A stretch of DNA of 64,000 bases, from NCBI GenBank assembly GCA_030340625.1, contig JAOPHQ010001137.1:1-64000 (forward strand). The letters run 5' to 3'. The notes under the pieces are model-generated. The model searched no databases. It was given only the letters and a program-made list of their open reading frames with translations, and had not been told where the DNA came from. Every line of letters starts with the position of its first letter. Positions within the stretch are counted from its first letter, which is position 1. The position numbers and the translations under genes are program-made. This document shows positions 41,540 to 53,044 of the stretch, piece after piece. This stretch comes from Merluccius polli (taxonomy: Eukaryota; Chordata; Actinopteri; Gadiformes; Merlucciidae).

Positions 41540-43243
41540 CTATTCAGTCTTTTCTAGGAGAAGGACCACATCCGAGATGGGCCACAGGTAAGTCTTTGAG
41601 GTGCCTTGGGACGATGTCTTCACTTCAACTTTGCGGACCTTTCCGTTGGCGCTCGGAAAGGTTAATGTGACCAGAGCCATTGGCCACTCGTTCCTTGGTG
41701 CTTGGGTATGCTTTAACAGCACAATGTCCCCAGGTTGAAGGTTGCGATGTGTACTGTGCCACTTATGCCTTGGATGAAGAGTGCTTAGGTACTCATTTCT
41801 CCAACGGCTCCAGAAGTCATTGGCAAGTGCTTGCACCTGTCTCCACTGGCCTTTCAGGAGGTCTTTTCCAGTGAAGTCACCCGGTGGAGCGAGCAGGCCT
41901 GGCTTTTGTGTCAGGAGCATGGCAGGAGACAACAGGACAGGAGAGGAGGGATCCGATGAGATGGGGACCAGCGGCCTTGCGTTGATTATGGCAGACACCT
42001 CTGCCATCAGCGTGCATAGAACCTCATGCGTCAGGTAAGTATAATTGTTTTGCAGAAGCATAGAGTCCAATATTCTGTGTGACACCCCAATCATTCGCTC
42101 CCACACACCTCCCATGTGGGATGCGTGCAGGGGGTTAAACTCCCATGTGCAGTCCTTGCTGTGGAGAACATTCAGGATGCTGTTCTGCTTTTCATCAGGA
42201 GGCCTCATTCCCAATTCTGCACTGGCAGCAATGAAGTTGGTCCCCCTGTCTGACCTAAGCTGCTTTGCTGGGCCTCTAACTGCAAAGAATCTACGAAGTG
42301 TGTTGATACAGCTGGCTGTGTCCATAGAATCAATTACTTCGATGTGTACTCCCCTGGTACACATACATGTGAACAGAATGGCCCACCTTTTGCTTTGCAC
42401 TGCACCTCCTCGAGAGGCCAGTTCCTCGGGTTCGAAGGCTCTCATCACAGCGACACTGTTCGATGCAATTTTGTGCAGCTTCAGGTTGGACTCTGCGAGT
42501 GACGCACAGGTACGTTTGAGCAGGTCTATGGCTGCAGAGTCTGTGGGCATTGACACGAGCCCATCATCTACATAAAAGTGTCTTAGAACAAACTGCTTTG
42601 TGTCCGTACCATACCTTGCTTCACCTCTCTGAGCAGCTCGCCGTAGACCGTAGGTGGCAACCGCTGGCGATGGGCTATTGCCAAAGACGTGTACGCGCAT
42701 GCGATACTCCTGAATCTCCTTGGAGAGGTCATTGTCTTTATGCCACAGGAATCGGAGGTAGTCTCTGTGTTCACGGCTCACCAGGAATCCATAAAACATC
42801 TTCTGAATGTCTGCAGTGACTGCGATGAAGTCCTTCCTGAAACGCAGCAGCACGCCAAGGAGAGTGTTGTTCAGGTCGGGGCCTGTGAGCAGCACTGAGT
42901 TGAGGGAGAGGCCGTGCTGTTGGGCGCTTGAGTCAAACACGACTCGTATTTGCTCAGGCTTCTGGGGATGATATACCCCGAAAAAGGGCAAGTACCAGTG
43001 TTCCTGTGCGTCATCGATGGGCGGTGCGATTTCTGCGTGCTTATTTTCTAACAGCTCTCCCATGAAGGAGGAGAACTGCTGCTTCATCTCAGCGTTTCTG
43101 CTCAGAGTGCACCGTAGAGAGCTGAGACGGGACAGCGCTTGCTCTCTGTTGCTTGGGAGCAGAGGACGAGGTGACTTGAATGGTAGGGGAGCTACCCAGT
43201 TGTTCTTTTCATCTTGCTGAATTTCTTTCTCCATAATTTTCAA
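41540..43243 (-). pseudogene. BEL/Pao pol: reverse transcriptase joined to partial integrase
   Basis: 567 codons, open throughout. Residues ~75-270 are reverse transcriptase, with VVFDSSAQ at ~101-108, TADIQKMF at ~143-150 and the catalytic FYVDD at 223-227. At about residue 276 (near 42,415) the sequence jumps directly to the integrase core: LFTCMCTRGVHIEV, RSDRGTNF (D332) and GGVWERMIG (E382). RNase H, the integrase zinc-binding domain and the expected first catalytic Asp region are missing. The join keeps the reading frame, so the ORF looks intact though the enzyme is not. Confidence 0.88.
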
Positions 43244-43270
43244 AAAGAGTTAATCTTCAAAGGACATGGC

Positions 43271-43819
43271 TCACTTGTTGTCACTGTCCGTTCGCTGGAA
43301 AACAGTCAGCCCGAGCTGTTCCTCAGCTGGCATAGGCTTCAGTGTGTGTGTGGGGTGGCCATACCTGGGCTCCCCGCCGTAGCACAGTTTTTCCTTCACG
43401 CTGATGCTGTTGTCGCAAGGAGTGAGGAGTGACGGACGTCCATTCTGGAGCACGTGTGTTCTGAAGACGCTCAGGGTTGGTTTGTGAGCGTTGTCAAGGC
43501 ACACTTCACCTATAATCACCCAGCCCAAGTCTAGACGTTGAGCAAAGGGTGCGTTATGAGGTCCATTTACTTGATCTCTCACCTTGTGCACGCGTATCAT
43601 GTCTCTCCCTAACAGGATCATCATCTCAGCGTCGGGATCCAGCTTGGGGATGTGGGGAGCGATGTGTTTCAGGTGAGTGTGTGCAAGGGCTACCTCTGGA
43701 GTTGGGATCTCAGATTTGTTGGTTATTATTTTGTTGCACTCGATGAGAGGTGGAAGGTCCAGGCACACACCTCCTTTCACTGCTTCGATCTGAAAGCCTG
43801 CCGCCTTTCTTCGGGTCAT
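43271..43819 (-). pseudogene. BEL/Pao protease region
   Basis: 182 codons resembling the segment between gag and reverse transcriptase in BEL/Pao elements (DPDAEMMILLGRDMIRVHKV, APFAQRLDLGWVIIGEVCL). It is in a different frame from gag upstream and pol downstream, with stops between. The usual start of the aspartic protease falls in the region of frame change around 43,820-44,000. Confidence 0.75.
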
Positions 43820-43846
43820 CTCTGTGGTGCCGGCACCAGGTCTTCA

Positions 43847-45610
43847 TCAGATAAGGAGAGAGGCTGCTCTCGACTTTGAACAGGTGGAAAAATTCAGAGC
43901 GGGCCAGAGAGCGATTACTCTGATCGTTGAGTATGGCGTACATCTTGATGGAGCGCTCTGGCTGACCCTGGGGGAAGACGCGCACCAGGCACACCTTTGA
44001 GCAGGAGCGTGGGAGGCTGCCCTTGCCGCACACTTGCATCGTGACGTCACTTCGAGTGGGGAACTGCCTTGTGTAGCTGTATCTCTTTGTGGAGTGGGCC
44101 ATGGATGGGAAGGCAAAGAGGTGTCTGGGTGCATTGCAGAGCAGTGTCTTTCGCTGTCACACTCACCGCATTTCAGTGTTGCCTGGCAATCTTTAGCCAG
44201 GTGGCTTGGGGTGCAGCACTTGAAGCAGCGTTTGTGTTCTTTTAAGATGGTTTTCCGTTCTTGCAACGTTTTCATTCTGAATGACCTGCATCTGTCCAAG
44301 GGATGAGCTTTTCTGTGCACAGGGCAGTATCGAGCTGGGTTGTTGTCTGTAGATGCTGTGTAGCCTGTGTCAACAGTGGCAGACACATCTGTCTTGTGCA
44401 CAACTATAGCAGTCTTGACTCCACTGGGCTTAAACAGAGTTCTCTCACCTTTGCTGTATGGCTGGCTGTTGATTGACAGGCTGAAGTTCGGGTCATTTCG
44501 GGCCTTGGCTTGGCCATAGACAAAGTCCACAAAAAATGAAAAAGGAGGAAAAGTTGTTCTGTGCTGTTCCTTGTACCTCAAGCCGACATTGAGCCATTTT
44601 TCCTGCAGGCCTGTAGGCAACTTCTCCACTATGGGTTTTATCCCGCGAGGCGTGTCGAGGTAGGCCAGGCCAGGGAGATATCCATCGGTTTTGGCTGCCA
44701 ACAGCTCCATGAGAAGATCACTGAGCTCTCTCAGTTTTAAGTTGTCTCTAGCAGACAGACGGGGGAAGTTATCAAGTCTATTAAACAGGGCATTTTCCAC
44801 TATTTCTGGTATGCCATAGCATTCTTGCAGTCTGTCCCAGGACAGCTGTTGGGCAGCTTTGGGGTTTGTGATATGAACAGCACGGATCCTCTTCACGTGT
44901 TCGGATGACTCTTTTCCTAGCCACTTCACTAGAAGGTCCAATTCTTGACTATATGATATCCCTAAGTCTTGCGTTGCATTTAAGAATGACGACTGCCATG
45001 CCCTAAAGTTCTCTGGTGTGTCATCGAATTTTGTGAGGCCAGTAGTCACTAATTCTCTGCGTGCAAGAAACTTGGCAAAGTCTATCATATGTGGAGTGTT
45101 GGCATGAGGAGGAGAGTACTGACCCTGTAGTCTGTGTGGAATGTTCAATGGCTTTAAGGCAGGTTCGCATCCTGGAGGCTGTGCTGGGGGTCTTAAATCA
45201 TCCAGAGGAGGCCTGAAGTCACCCGGAGGAAGCCTGGTTGTGGCTGCATGTGCTGACTGCTGTGTGGGGCTGTACTCGCGTCGCTTGACTGCACTGCGAG
45301 ATGGGGAGCCGTAATACTGCATGCTGATCTCCTCTTGGTAGTGCTCGCATTCCGCACGCTTGTTCACCGGTGGTCTGAAGGCGTTCCGTGGGGGCATCTC
45401 CTCAGCTGCTGCATGCCGTGGCCGCTGCGTGGCGTTCTCGCTGCGCCGGACTCCATTGTGAGGCAAAATGGACTGTGAGCCGAGCAGTGATTGACTCTGC
45501 ACATAATCTTCAGTGCGCTTTTGAATCACGCATGGCGGGACATCACTTCTCAAACTTAGCACATCTTCATTCTCTATAGCTGCAGCTGCTTCTAAAACGT
45601 CTGCTTTCAC
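43847..45610 (-). pseudogene. BEL/Pao gag
   Basis: 587 open codons. The N-terminal part is Pro/Arg rich with repeated FRPP motifs. The middle (about residues 170-390) is the helical BEL gag domain (LTKFDDTPENFRAWQSSFLN, ELDLLVKWLGKESSEHVKRI). The C-terminal zinc knuckles CFKCCTPSHLAKDC and CGECDSERHC are at about 460-495. The end reads out of frame into the protease region. Confidence 0.85.
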
Positions 45611-45660
45611 CCGTGCCGCTTCTGCTTCTTTTTCAATTTCTAATTCTTCTAATTCTATGT

Positions 45661-45909
45661 CTAGTCTAGCTCTTTTTTAATTTCCAACTGCTTCTTAGCA
45701 TAGGCTCCCTTGGTTGCGGCTGCTTCAGCCGAAGCTCTGGCTCTGGCGGCAGCCTCCTGGACAGACCTGTAGTAAGATGAGCGCTTGGAGCTAGCGCTAG
45801 CTCTCGATGTCGAGTGGAACGATGACTTGGGGGAGGGGGGTCGGCGTGAATCCTCCTCGGAGTTCACCGTTTCACTTTTGACGACGCTGGATACATCGCT
45901 GGTGGCCAT
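45661..45909 (-). pseudogene. BEL/Pao gag N-terminus, separated by a frameshift
   Basis: 82 codons starting MATSDVSSVVKSETVNSEED with Ser-rich then coiled-coil (AAARARASAEAAATKG) sequence. It ends at a stop just after a T6 run at about 45,672-45,677, and the coiled coil continues in another frame into the 45,610 ORF. A one-base indel in the homopolymer is the simplest explanation. Confidence 0.8.
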
Positions 45910-45968
45910 GCTTGGGTCTTTCGTTGTTTTCTCTACTCACTGTGCCACTGTGTGGCTTTTCACTGTAC

Positions 45969-46627
45969 TGTTCTCCCTGCGCGTTAGGTATCTCTCTACG
46001 TTATCGCAGTTTAACAGCAAGCCAAACTCAGATATAGCAGCACTTGAGCCAGGATCGGAGCTCTTGCTCCCTTTATTTTTTCTTTATATATTGTGTCAAT
46101 ACCACGAGTGAAACTGTAACAGAAACAACACAAAACCTTAGTTTCCCTTACAGCACAAGTTGCTAATAAACGGAATTGAATGAAGCTAGAAAGAATAACT
46201 AGGACTACGCGCCGATAGTGAGCCCGCTCATAGCAACAATAGGCTAATCTAACTTAGGCGCACACTTTACATTAACTCATTATCTAGTTAACTGAACGTA
46301 GCTAGACATCTTCATTACATACAAAGTACTGCATTACAAACTTACAGCCATTGCTTTCATGAGCGTGAGAAGGGACGAGAACATTCACCAAATGACCGAC
46401 TGTCTTTCTACTGAGCTACGGTCGCAACAAGTATAAACATCACGTAGCCTACTTTAACACTTAAAAATAAAAGTCTGGTTCTCATCATGTAAATATTACT
46501 GTGTGTGTGTAAGTGTTTCTTTTTCTTTCACATATTTCCTTACCGTAAGTTTTAATTACTACATTCATTAAATCATTTAAGTGCATTCAAGTGTGAACAT
46601 GAATTATACTATTCTGAGGGCAGAACA
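45969..46627 (-). repeat. 5' LTR of BEL/Pao element (659 bp)
   Basis: Starts TGTTCTCCCTGCGCGTTAGG and ends GAGGGCAGAACA on the + strand, matching the other LTR except for an extra internal ~284 bp (about 46207-46490). That block contains CTACTGAGCTACGGTCGC, whose complement resembles a tRNA A box. Confidence 0.88.
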
Positions 46628-46924
46628 TACTGCGTAGCACAATCCATGTAATGAGAGTAGCGGCCCAATGGGCACATGATGGGCGGCCCGTTCTGATCAT
46701 CTTGCATCGGGGCCCAGTGTTAACTCGTGACGTTTATGCACTAAACAATTTGTGCTATGTGGCATATTGCCGTTTGTGTGTTGTTGCTGGTTTTTGTTTT
46801 ATGCATATGGCATACTGGCCTTTGTGAGTTGTTGCTGGTGTGGTATGTTGCAAATAGAGGGGCGGCATAAGTGCATGCACCGGAAGTTTGCATTTAGAAA
46901 GTTTGTACACACGAAAAAGTTGGG

Positions 46925-47280
46925 ATTAATCAAGCGTTCTTAGGGTTGTCGTACGCACACCGGTGGTAATTGACTTCATTGTTGGATGGTGATTTCAGTC
47001 CATCACTCGTATGATGTTTGGAAATGTTTGGAAGTCCCTCTTTATATTGGTTGAGACCGATATGACAGACACAACAGACAACAGACACAACAGACTGTTG
47101 TGCAGTGGTGCATGGAAACAAATTGAATGTACTGTGTGCATAAAGTGATGATACCGGCAACGACTGCAGCCAGGCATTAAACAGCTTAGCGACTGCTGGG
47201 AAACTCCTGCTATATCTCCTAACTCTCTCTGAGACGAGCCAGTAGCCAAAAACCTGAAGGTGGAGAGGACTTGGACACCC
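46925..47280 (-). pseudogene. PIF/Harbinger transposase relic
   Basis: Minus-strand reading LATGSSQRELGDIAGVSQQS and LSCLMPGCS is the N-terminal region of HARBI1-like nucleases (ATGSFQRELGDRSGVSQSS). A second frame with TNIKRDFQTFPNIIRVMD matches the segment just before the first catalytic Asp. The rest is missing. Recognised by motif; short and broken. Confidence 0.7.
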
Positions 47281-47739
47281 CCACAACATCCTCTAACAAC
47301 GCTAGATTAGACCCCCACCACTTCCTCGAACAACGCTAGATCAGCCATAGTTGAATTGAGTTTCATTACATGACTTCAGTTAGTAATATGCGGCATAGTC
47401 TAATGATCTTATATGGAATTGATACAATTATTGTATCGGCTTACTTTAGGCGTAGGACAACATCGATTGTATCATTAAAAATCATATTACATTTGTATTT
47501 GTATAAGTTGGTCAAAAGCATTAACTGGTCATCTTTGCAATTACTTTGTGGTGATTTTCCTATTCACTCTACCGCTTTCTGTGTGTACGCATGGTCAGAC
47601 CCTGTACGTACATTTTCTCCTGAAGTACGCATTTTTTCAAGCCAAGAACAAATTGCGCGTGCGATCGTAACACACCACAGACCTATGACCGGCGGGCAGA
47701 CCTGTGACCGGCGGGGTTGTCTCAAAAAGGAGGACAAAT

Positions 47740-48130
47740 ACGAGGTGCGCACCTTCCTCTCAGATGCGAACTCCGCTTTTGCGCACCATCTCACTGACTC
47801 AGAATGGATAGCCCGTCTTGCTTATTTGTCATGCATATTCAACAAATTAAATACGCTCAACCTGTCACTACAAGGCCTCAACACTAACATCCTGACCCTC
47901 TCGGACAAAGTGAATGCTTTCACAAAAAAGTTGCAGCGTTGGGCAGTCCGTGCGGAGAGTGGGGATTTTGAGATGTTTTCGGAGCTGCATGACTTTTTGG
48001 AGGAGGATGACGTGAATATCAATTCATTGAAAGCCTCCATCAACGTTCATCTCCAAAGCCTCCTCGAAAAATTCCATCAATATTTTCTGACGGAATATGT
48101 GGAGAATTATGATTGGATTAGGGTTGGGCG
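47740..48130 (+). pseudogene. hAT transposase relic (ZBED5/GTF2IRD2-like, central region)
   Basis: Reads AHHLTDSEWIARLAYLSCIF, NKLNTLNLSLQGLNTNILTL, then KLQRWAVRAESGDFEMFSEL and HDFLEEDDVNINSLKASINV, then HFQQYF-like KFHQYFLTEY. This is the helical region before the dimerisation domain in this hAT group. The long frame beginning at 47370 is a chance extension through unrelated repeat DNA. No other part of the transposase is nearby. Confidence 0.78.
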
Positions 48131-48644
48131 ATGTCCCTTAAATTGGCAGTTGATGATGTTTACAGTAAAACATTGTGATGGACGATGATATTTTTGTTCT
48201 GCTTAAAAAATATTTTTAGGGGTGTCAAATTATCGCCTTAATTGCGATCAATTAATTACAGTCATGTTTCATTTTTACAAGCACATGCACGAAGCAGGCC
48301 GCCTATTAACGGCATGGACCAAGCGGTTCTGGACCAGGAAGGAGACATGAACACTTTTAGTAGATGTCCTTGAGTAGACGCTAGTAGACGCTTCGCTCTC
48401 CGCTCTTACTTTCTTACTTTTCTTTTTTTCCCATTGTAATCCTGTCCTTTTGCTACAAAATGTATGGAAAGCAGGTCATGGATACTTCTAAATCACTGGG
48501 AGCTTAATTTATGAAAGTATCTGAAGGCTACCACTATTATTTAAACCCTTTTTACTTCATGAGTGTGGCCTATCAGCAGCATAAGCCTGCACTATACTGA
48601 CTGGGTTTGTGGAGCTCAGCTAAGCTAAGCTAATTAGCAACAAG

Positions 48645-50114
48645 ATGCCTCCCTTTTCCACGGATGACTACTACAAACTTCTCCAGAAGATAGCAGTACT
48701 GGAGACGAAAATTCTGCGACTCGAAGTCAACGTGGAGGTAAATGGTCAATATGGGAATGAAACCACTCTACCGATGACCCAAATCAGTGGAAAGGAGCAG
48801 GCTAACAGACAAATGCTTTGTGCAAAGCCAAAGCAAAATTCATGTAAAGATAAATCGCCTCCCTCAGATATGGGAAGACGGTTAACAGGCAGAACCCAGC
48901 ACCTGGAGACTCGTGATGATACTGAGTGGCCTGCACTGCCATCACACAGGAGGGTCTCTTCAACCCCAGTACCAAGGAGAAAACAGCTGTGGAATGTGGC
49001 TAAAACAAAAAGAAAGAGCAAACCGACCAAAGACACAGGGATTCTACTAGAGAACAGATTTGCTCCACTTTTACAAGACCCTGACTCCCCAAAAGAAAGG
49101 TCATCTTCCAGCACCGGAGAAAGGTATGAGGCTAAATCATATACTAAAAGGCTGCAGAAAGAGCTAACCACTGGGCCTCAAACACTGATAGTGGGTGACG
49201 GAGCTGTGAATAAGACAAAACACTTTTTCAGCAAAAACACCAAAGTACTTTGTTTTACCAATGATATGGTGTCCGATATCTCAGAGAAAATTCTGGAAAT
49301 CACTGCTGAGCATCCGACAGTGAAACCTCTCGTCATTCACACAGGAGCACTTGATGTTGTCAAGCAACAATCAGTGGTATTGAAACGGGATTTTAATGAT
49401 CTGCTGAACAAAGTTCGATGTCTGAATACTGAGGTGTTTATCAGTGGACCTCTACCAACAGTTCGGCGAGGAGACGAGAGATTCAGCAGGCTGTTGATGC
49501 TAAACAGATGGCTCAAAGATACGTGTGCTGCTCAATCAGTGAACTTTATTGACAATTTCAACATTTTTTGGGAACGCAGACACCTCTTTGAGGCATATGT
49601 ATTTTGCCTTAACAAGTCAGGAGTACAGCTGTTAAGCTACAACATTTTTGATTTTTTGCGTCGGTCACCAGCAGCCCCTGCCAAGGACAAGAGGCGAGAC
49701 AATCCAAAACAACAGATAAGACAGCCTTCTGGAGAAAAACTGCTACCGCCTGAGATAAGGAGTGACCACGAAAGACAGCACACCGAGAGAGAGGCTTTAT
49801 CGTCATCATCGTTACCCCAACACGAGGAGTTTCCCCCAGCCCCAACAACCCAACAGGAGGAATCTCCCCCAGCCCCAACAGCCCAACAAGTGGAGTCTCC
49901 CCCAGCCCCACCAGGAGACTCCCAACTTTCACCCACCGGGACCCCATCCAGCCTTTCATTCTCTCCACGCAATCCGGATTCCCCATTCCCCCATTTTCTG
50001 GATTTCCAACTCACACCACGCCCAAATCCCATTTTTTTCTCCCCTAAATCCCCCTCCTCGTCCAGCCCCACGTCACAGAGCCCCCCCACCTCCTCTGACT
50101 CAGATAATCTGTGA
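48645..50114 (+). CDS. L2 LINE ORF1 protein with SGNH/esterase-like domain (489 aa)
   Basis: 489 codons without a break. A short N-terminal coiled coil (LLQKIAVLETKILRLEVNVE at ~11-30) is followed by a basic region and NRFAPLL at ~137-143, a motif usual in this ORF1 family. An SGNH-like fold is at ~180-335: LIVGDGAVNK, VIHTGALDVV, VFISGPLPTV, VNFIDNFNIFW. The serine of block I is Gly186, and the DGLHPN-type block near the end reads AYVFCLNKSG, so the usual catalytic Ser, Asp and His appear lost. The C-terminus (395-489) is Pro/Ser rich with three ~11-residue repeats (EESPPAPT...). Probably an RNA/lipid-binding chaperone role in the family; here a fossil or degenerate copy. Confidence 0.82.
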   Translation: MPPFSTDDYYKLLQKIAVLETKILRLEVNVEVNGQYGNETTLPMTQISGKEQANRQMLCAKPKQNSCKDKSPPSDMGRRLTGRTQHLETRDDTEWPALPSHRRVSSTPVPRRKQLWNVAKTKRKSKPTKDTGILLENRFAPLLQDPDSPKERSSSSTGERYEAKSYTKRLQKELTTGPQTLIVGDGAVNKTKHFFSKNTKVLCFTNDMVSDISEKILEITAEHPTVKPLVIHTGALDVVKQQSVVLKRDFNDLLNKVRCLNTEVFISGPLPTVRRGDERFSRLLMLNRWLKDTCAAQSVNFIDNFNIFWERRHLFEAYVFCLNKSGVQLLSYNIFDFLRRSPAAPAKDKRRDNPKQQIRQPSGEKLLPPEIRSDHERQHTEREALSSSSLPQHEEFPPAPTTQQEESPPAPTAQQVESPPAPPGDSQLSPTGTPSSLSFSPRNPDSPFPHFLDFQLTPRPNPIFFSPKSPSSSSPTSQSPPTSSDSDNL

Positions 50115-50127
50115 GTCGGACTGATAC

Positions 50128-53044
50128 GTGCCGGGTCCAGGCTGCAATACTGATACCAATAATGTTCTCCCCCAGGAAAAGTCAGGGCCCTATGGAGTTC
50201 AGATAGCCTTCTCAATCCCTGTGATGACAGGTAACAGAAGAATGGTTAAACTGGTGAGAAATAAAAAGGGTAAATCTGCCAATTTATTAAGTATAGCATG
50301 TCAACCTCGAAATATACCAGTGTCTCCTGCTATCTCCACAAGATTAGCTCTACTCAATATCAGATCACTAGTCAACAAATCACTGTTAGTTAATGACGTC
50401 ATTATGATCTAGATTTTTTACTTCTTAGTGAAACATGGCTGACTGAATGTAGCTGTTGTGCTATTCTCAATGAGGCAGCACCAACAAATTTCAGTTTTAT
50501 GAACAAGTGTCGAACTGGTAAGAAAGGCGGGGGAGTTGCTGCCGTCTTTAAATCTGTATTTCAGTGCAAGGAAATTACGTTAGGTGATTTTAGCTCTTTT
50601 GAATATCTCTGTTTTTTACTAAAAGGTGATCCAAAAGTCCTTTTTTTAATCATTTATAGACCTCCAAGATGCTCAGGAAAATTCATTGATGAGTTTGCTG
50701 GACTGCTGTCAGTTATCTGCATTAATTACAACTTTTTTATCATAACAGGGGATTTTAACATTCACGTAGACAATAACATGGACAGTAATGCCAAAAAACT
50801 CTTTGCTCTACTTGACACTTTTGGCCTCTTGCAACATGTGGAAGGGCCCACACACACTCGAGGCCACACTCTGGATCTGGTTATCTCTAAAGGTGTTAAC
50901 ATTTCTTCTGTTGATGTTAAGGACTTGGCTCTTTCTGATCATTTCTGTGTGTTCTTTGACTTACAGATCATTCCAAATGTTCAGTTAACCTCTGTGTCTG
51001 TTAAGAGAAAGTACATAAATGAGAATACCAGTGCAAAGTTTATGGAGGCTATAGCTATGTCACCAACTGTGAGTGCAGAGTCAGTTGATGAACTCCTAGA
51101 TCAATTTAACTGGAAAATCTCAAATGTCATGGATGCTGTTGCACCTATTAAAAATAAGATGACCTTGATCAGAAAGAAAACACCATGGAGGAACACTATG
51201 ATGGTAAAGGCTTTAAAAACAGAATGCAGGAAAGCAGAGTGTAAGTGGAGAAAAACTAAACTTCAAATTCACCATGACCTCTACAAAATAAGTCTTTGTA
51301 ATTTTAACTATGAGTTACTCAAGGCTAGACAGCGACACTTTTCTGAAATTATTAATAAGAACATCAACAACACTCGCACTCTATTTGCTATGGTTGATAA
51401 GCTGACAAACCCCCCTAAACAGATAGCTCCAGAACTCCTTTCCACAGCAAAATGCAATGAATTTGCTTGCTTTTTCAGTGAAAAAAATCCAGTCCATAAG
51501 GTTAAATATTAACACAAATCAACAAAACAAAAAAATAACGCAATCCCTAAGACCTCCCAGGAATAACTCAATTGCGATGTCAGAATTTAATACAGTTGAC
51601 CAAAAAACCATAGAGGAAACAGTTCAGCATCTAAAACCATCAACATTCTGTCTTGACACAATGCCATCAGACTTTTTGAAAACTATTGTGAACTCTGTCC
51701 AATTAGATTTGCGACAAATACTAAATAGCTCACTTCAATCGGGCACGTTTCCTAAATCCCTAAAAGTAGCTGCCATTAAGCCACTCTTAAAAAAGAGATC
51801 GCTGGATGCTTCCATGTTAACCAGCTACAGACCTATCTCAAATCTTCCTTTTATAGCCAAGATCGTTGAGAAAGTGGTTTTTAATCAACTCAGCAATTTC
51901 TTGAATTCCAGTGGCCTTTTCGACAAATTTCAATCAGGCTTCCGACCTCACCACAGTACAGAAACAGCTCTTATTAGAGTGTTAAATGATATTAGGTTAA
52001 ACACTGACTCAGGCATGGTGTAAGTTCTGGTCCTGTTGGATCTCAGTGCTGCATTTGACACTGTGGATCACAGTATATTGTTGAACAGGTTGGAAACTTG
52101 GGCAGGACTCAGCGGAACAGTCCTAGAATGGTTCAGGTCCTACTTGGAAGAGCGGAGTTATTTTGTGACCATTGGAAGTTATGAATCCAATCGAATGGCT
52201 ATGACGTGGAGTTCCTCAGGGGTCAGTTCTTGGACCCCTTCTGTTCAGTCTATATATGCTGCCTTTGGGTCAAGTTCTGCAGAACTCTAATGTAGACTAT
52301 CACAGTTATGCAGATGACACGCAGATATACATAGCACTGTCCTCAGATGACTACAGTCCAATACAGTCATTGTGTCACTGTTTAGAGCAAGTAACAAATT
52401 GGATGAACCAAAATTTCCTTCAATTAAATCAGGACACAACTGAGGTAATTGTTTTAGGCAATAAAGAGAAGAGGATTGCCGTCAGTAAACATCTCGAGTC
52501 ACTCTCTCTAAAAACTAGGGACCAAGTCAGAAACCTTGGCGTGCTGATAGACTCAGATTTGACCTTCAGCAGTCATATCAAATCCATCACCAAAACAGCC
52601 TTCTATCTGCTTAAGAACATATCCAGAGTGAAGGGTTTTATGTCTCAAACAGACCAGGAGAAGTTGATTCATGCTTTCATCTCCAGTAGACTCGACTACT
52701 GTAACGGTCTTCTGACTGGACTCCCACAAAAAAGCATTAAACAGCTGCAGCTCATTCAGAATGCTGCAGCTCGAGTTTTAACCAGAACAAAGAGATCAGA
52801 GCACATTAATCCAGTTCTAAAGTCTTTACGCTGGCTCCCAGTCAGCTATAGAATAGATTTTAAAGTTATGCTACTGGTCTACAAATCACTGAATGGTTTA
52901 GGTCCAGAATACATGAATGACATCTTAGTAGAATACAAACCCAGTAGGGCTCTGAGATCTACTGACTCAGGTCAGATAGTGAAGCCCAGAGTTCAAACTA
53001 AACATGGTGAAGCAGCTTTTAGCTGTTATGCTGCACAAAACTGA
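50128..53044 (+). pseudogene. L2 LINE ORF2 (endonuclease-reverse transcriptase), broken
   Basis: The endonuclease starts ALLNIRSLVNKSLLVNDVI, shifts frame near 50,405, and continues LLLSETWLTE, VLFLIIYRPPR, FFIITGDFNIHV, HTRGHTLDLVIS and LSDHFCVFF to about 51,000. RT begins near 51,580 with HLKPSTFCLDTMPSDFLKTI, PLLKKRSLDA, SYRPISNLPF, FQSGFRPHHSTETAL, then a stop at 52,021. It resumes LDLSAAFDTVDHSILL, a frameshift near the GVPQGSVLGP box (~52,205), then SYADDTQIYIAL (~52,300) and the C-terminal domain ending near 53,044. All catalytic boxes are recognisable. At least three frameshifts and one stop. Confidence 0.88.

Larger units (their letters stand above)
41087..46627 (-). mobile_element. 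BEL/Pao LTR retrotransposon with both LTRs, internally deleted
   Basis: Two direct LTRs (41087-41461 and 45969-46627) bound minus-strand gag, protease and pol frames. Minus-strand LTRs begin TGTTCTGCCCTCAG and end GGGAGAACA. A purine run (GACGGGGAG on the minus strand) precedes the 3' LTR as a polypurine tract. Only TAC is shared between the outer flanks, so a clear target duplication is not seen. Gag is frameshifted and pol lacks RNase H and the integrase N-terminus, so the copy is defective. Confidence 0.9.

Noticed and set aside
47370..48188. 272-codon frame as a host gene
   Set aside because: Only the last ~125 residues are meaningful and they belong to a hAT transposase relic; the front part is unrelated repeat DNA.
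49637..50215. 192-codon Gly-rich minus-strand frame
   Set aside because: Antisense shadow of the proline-rich tail of the L2 ORF1.
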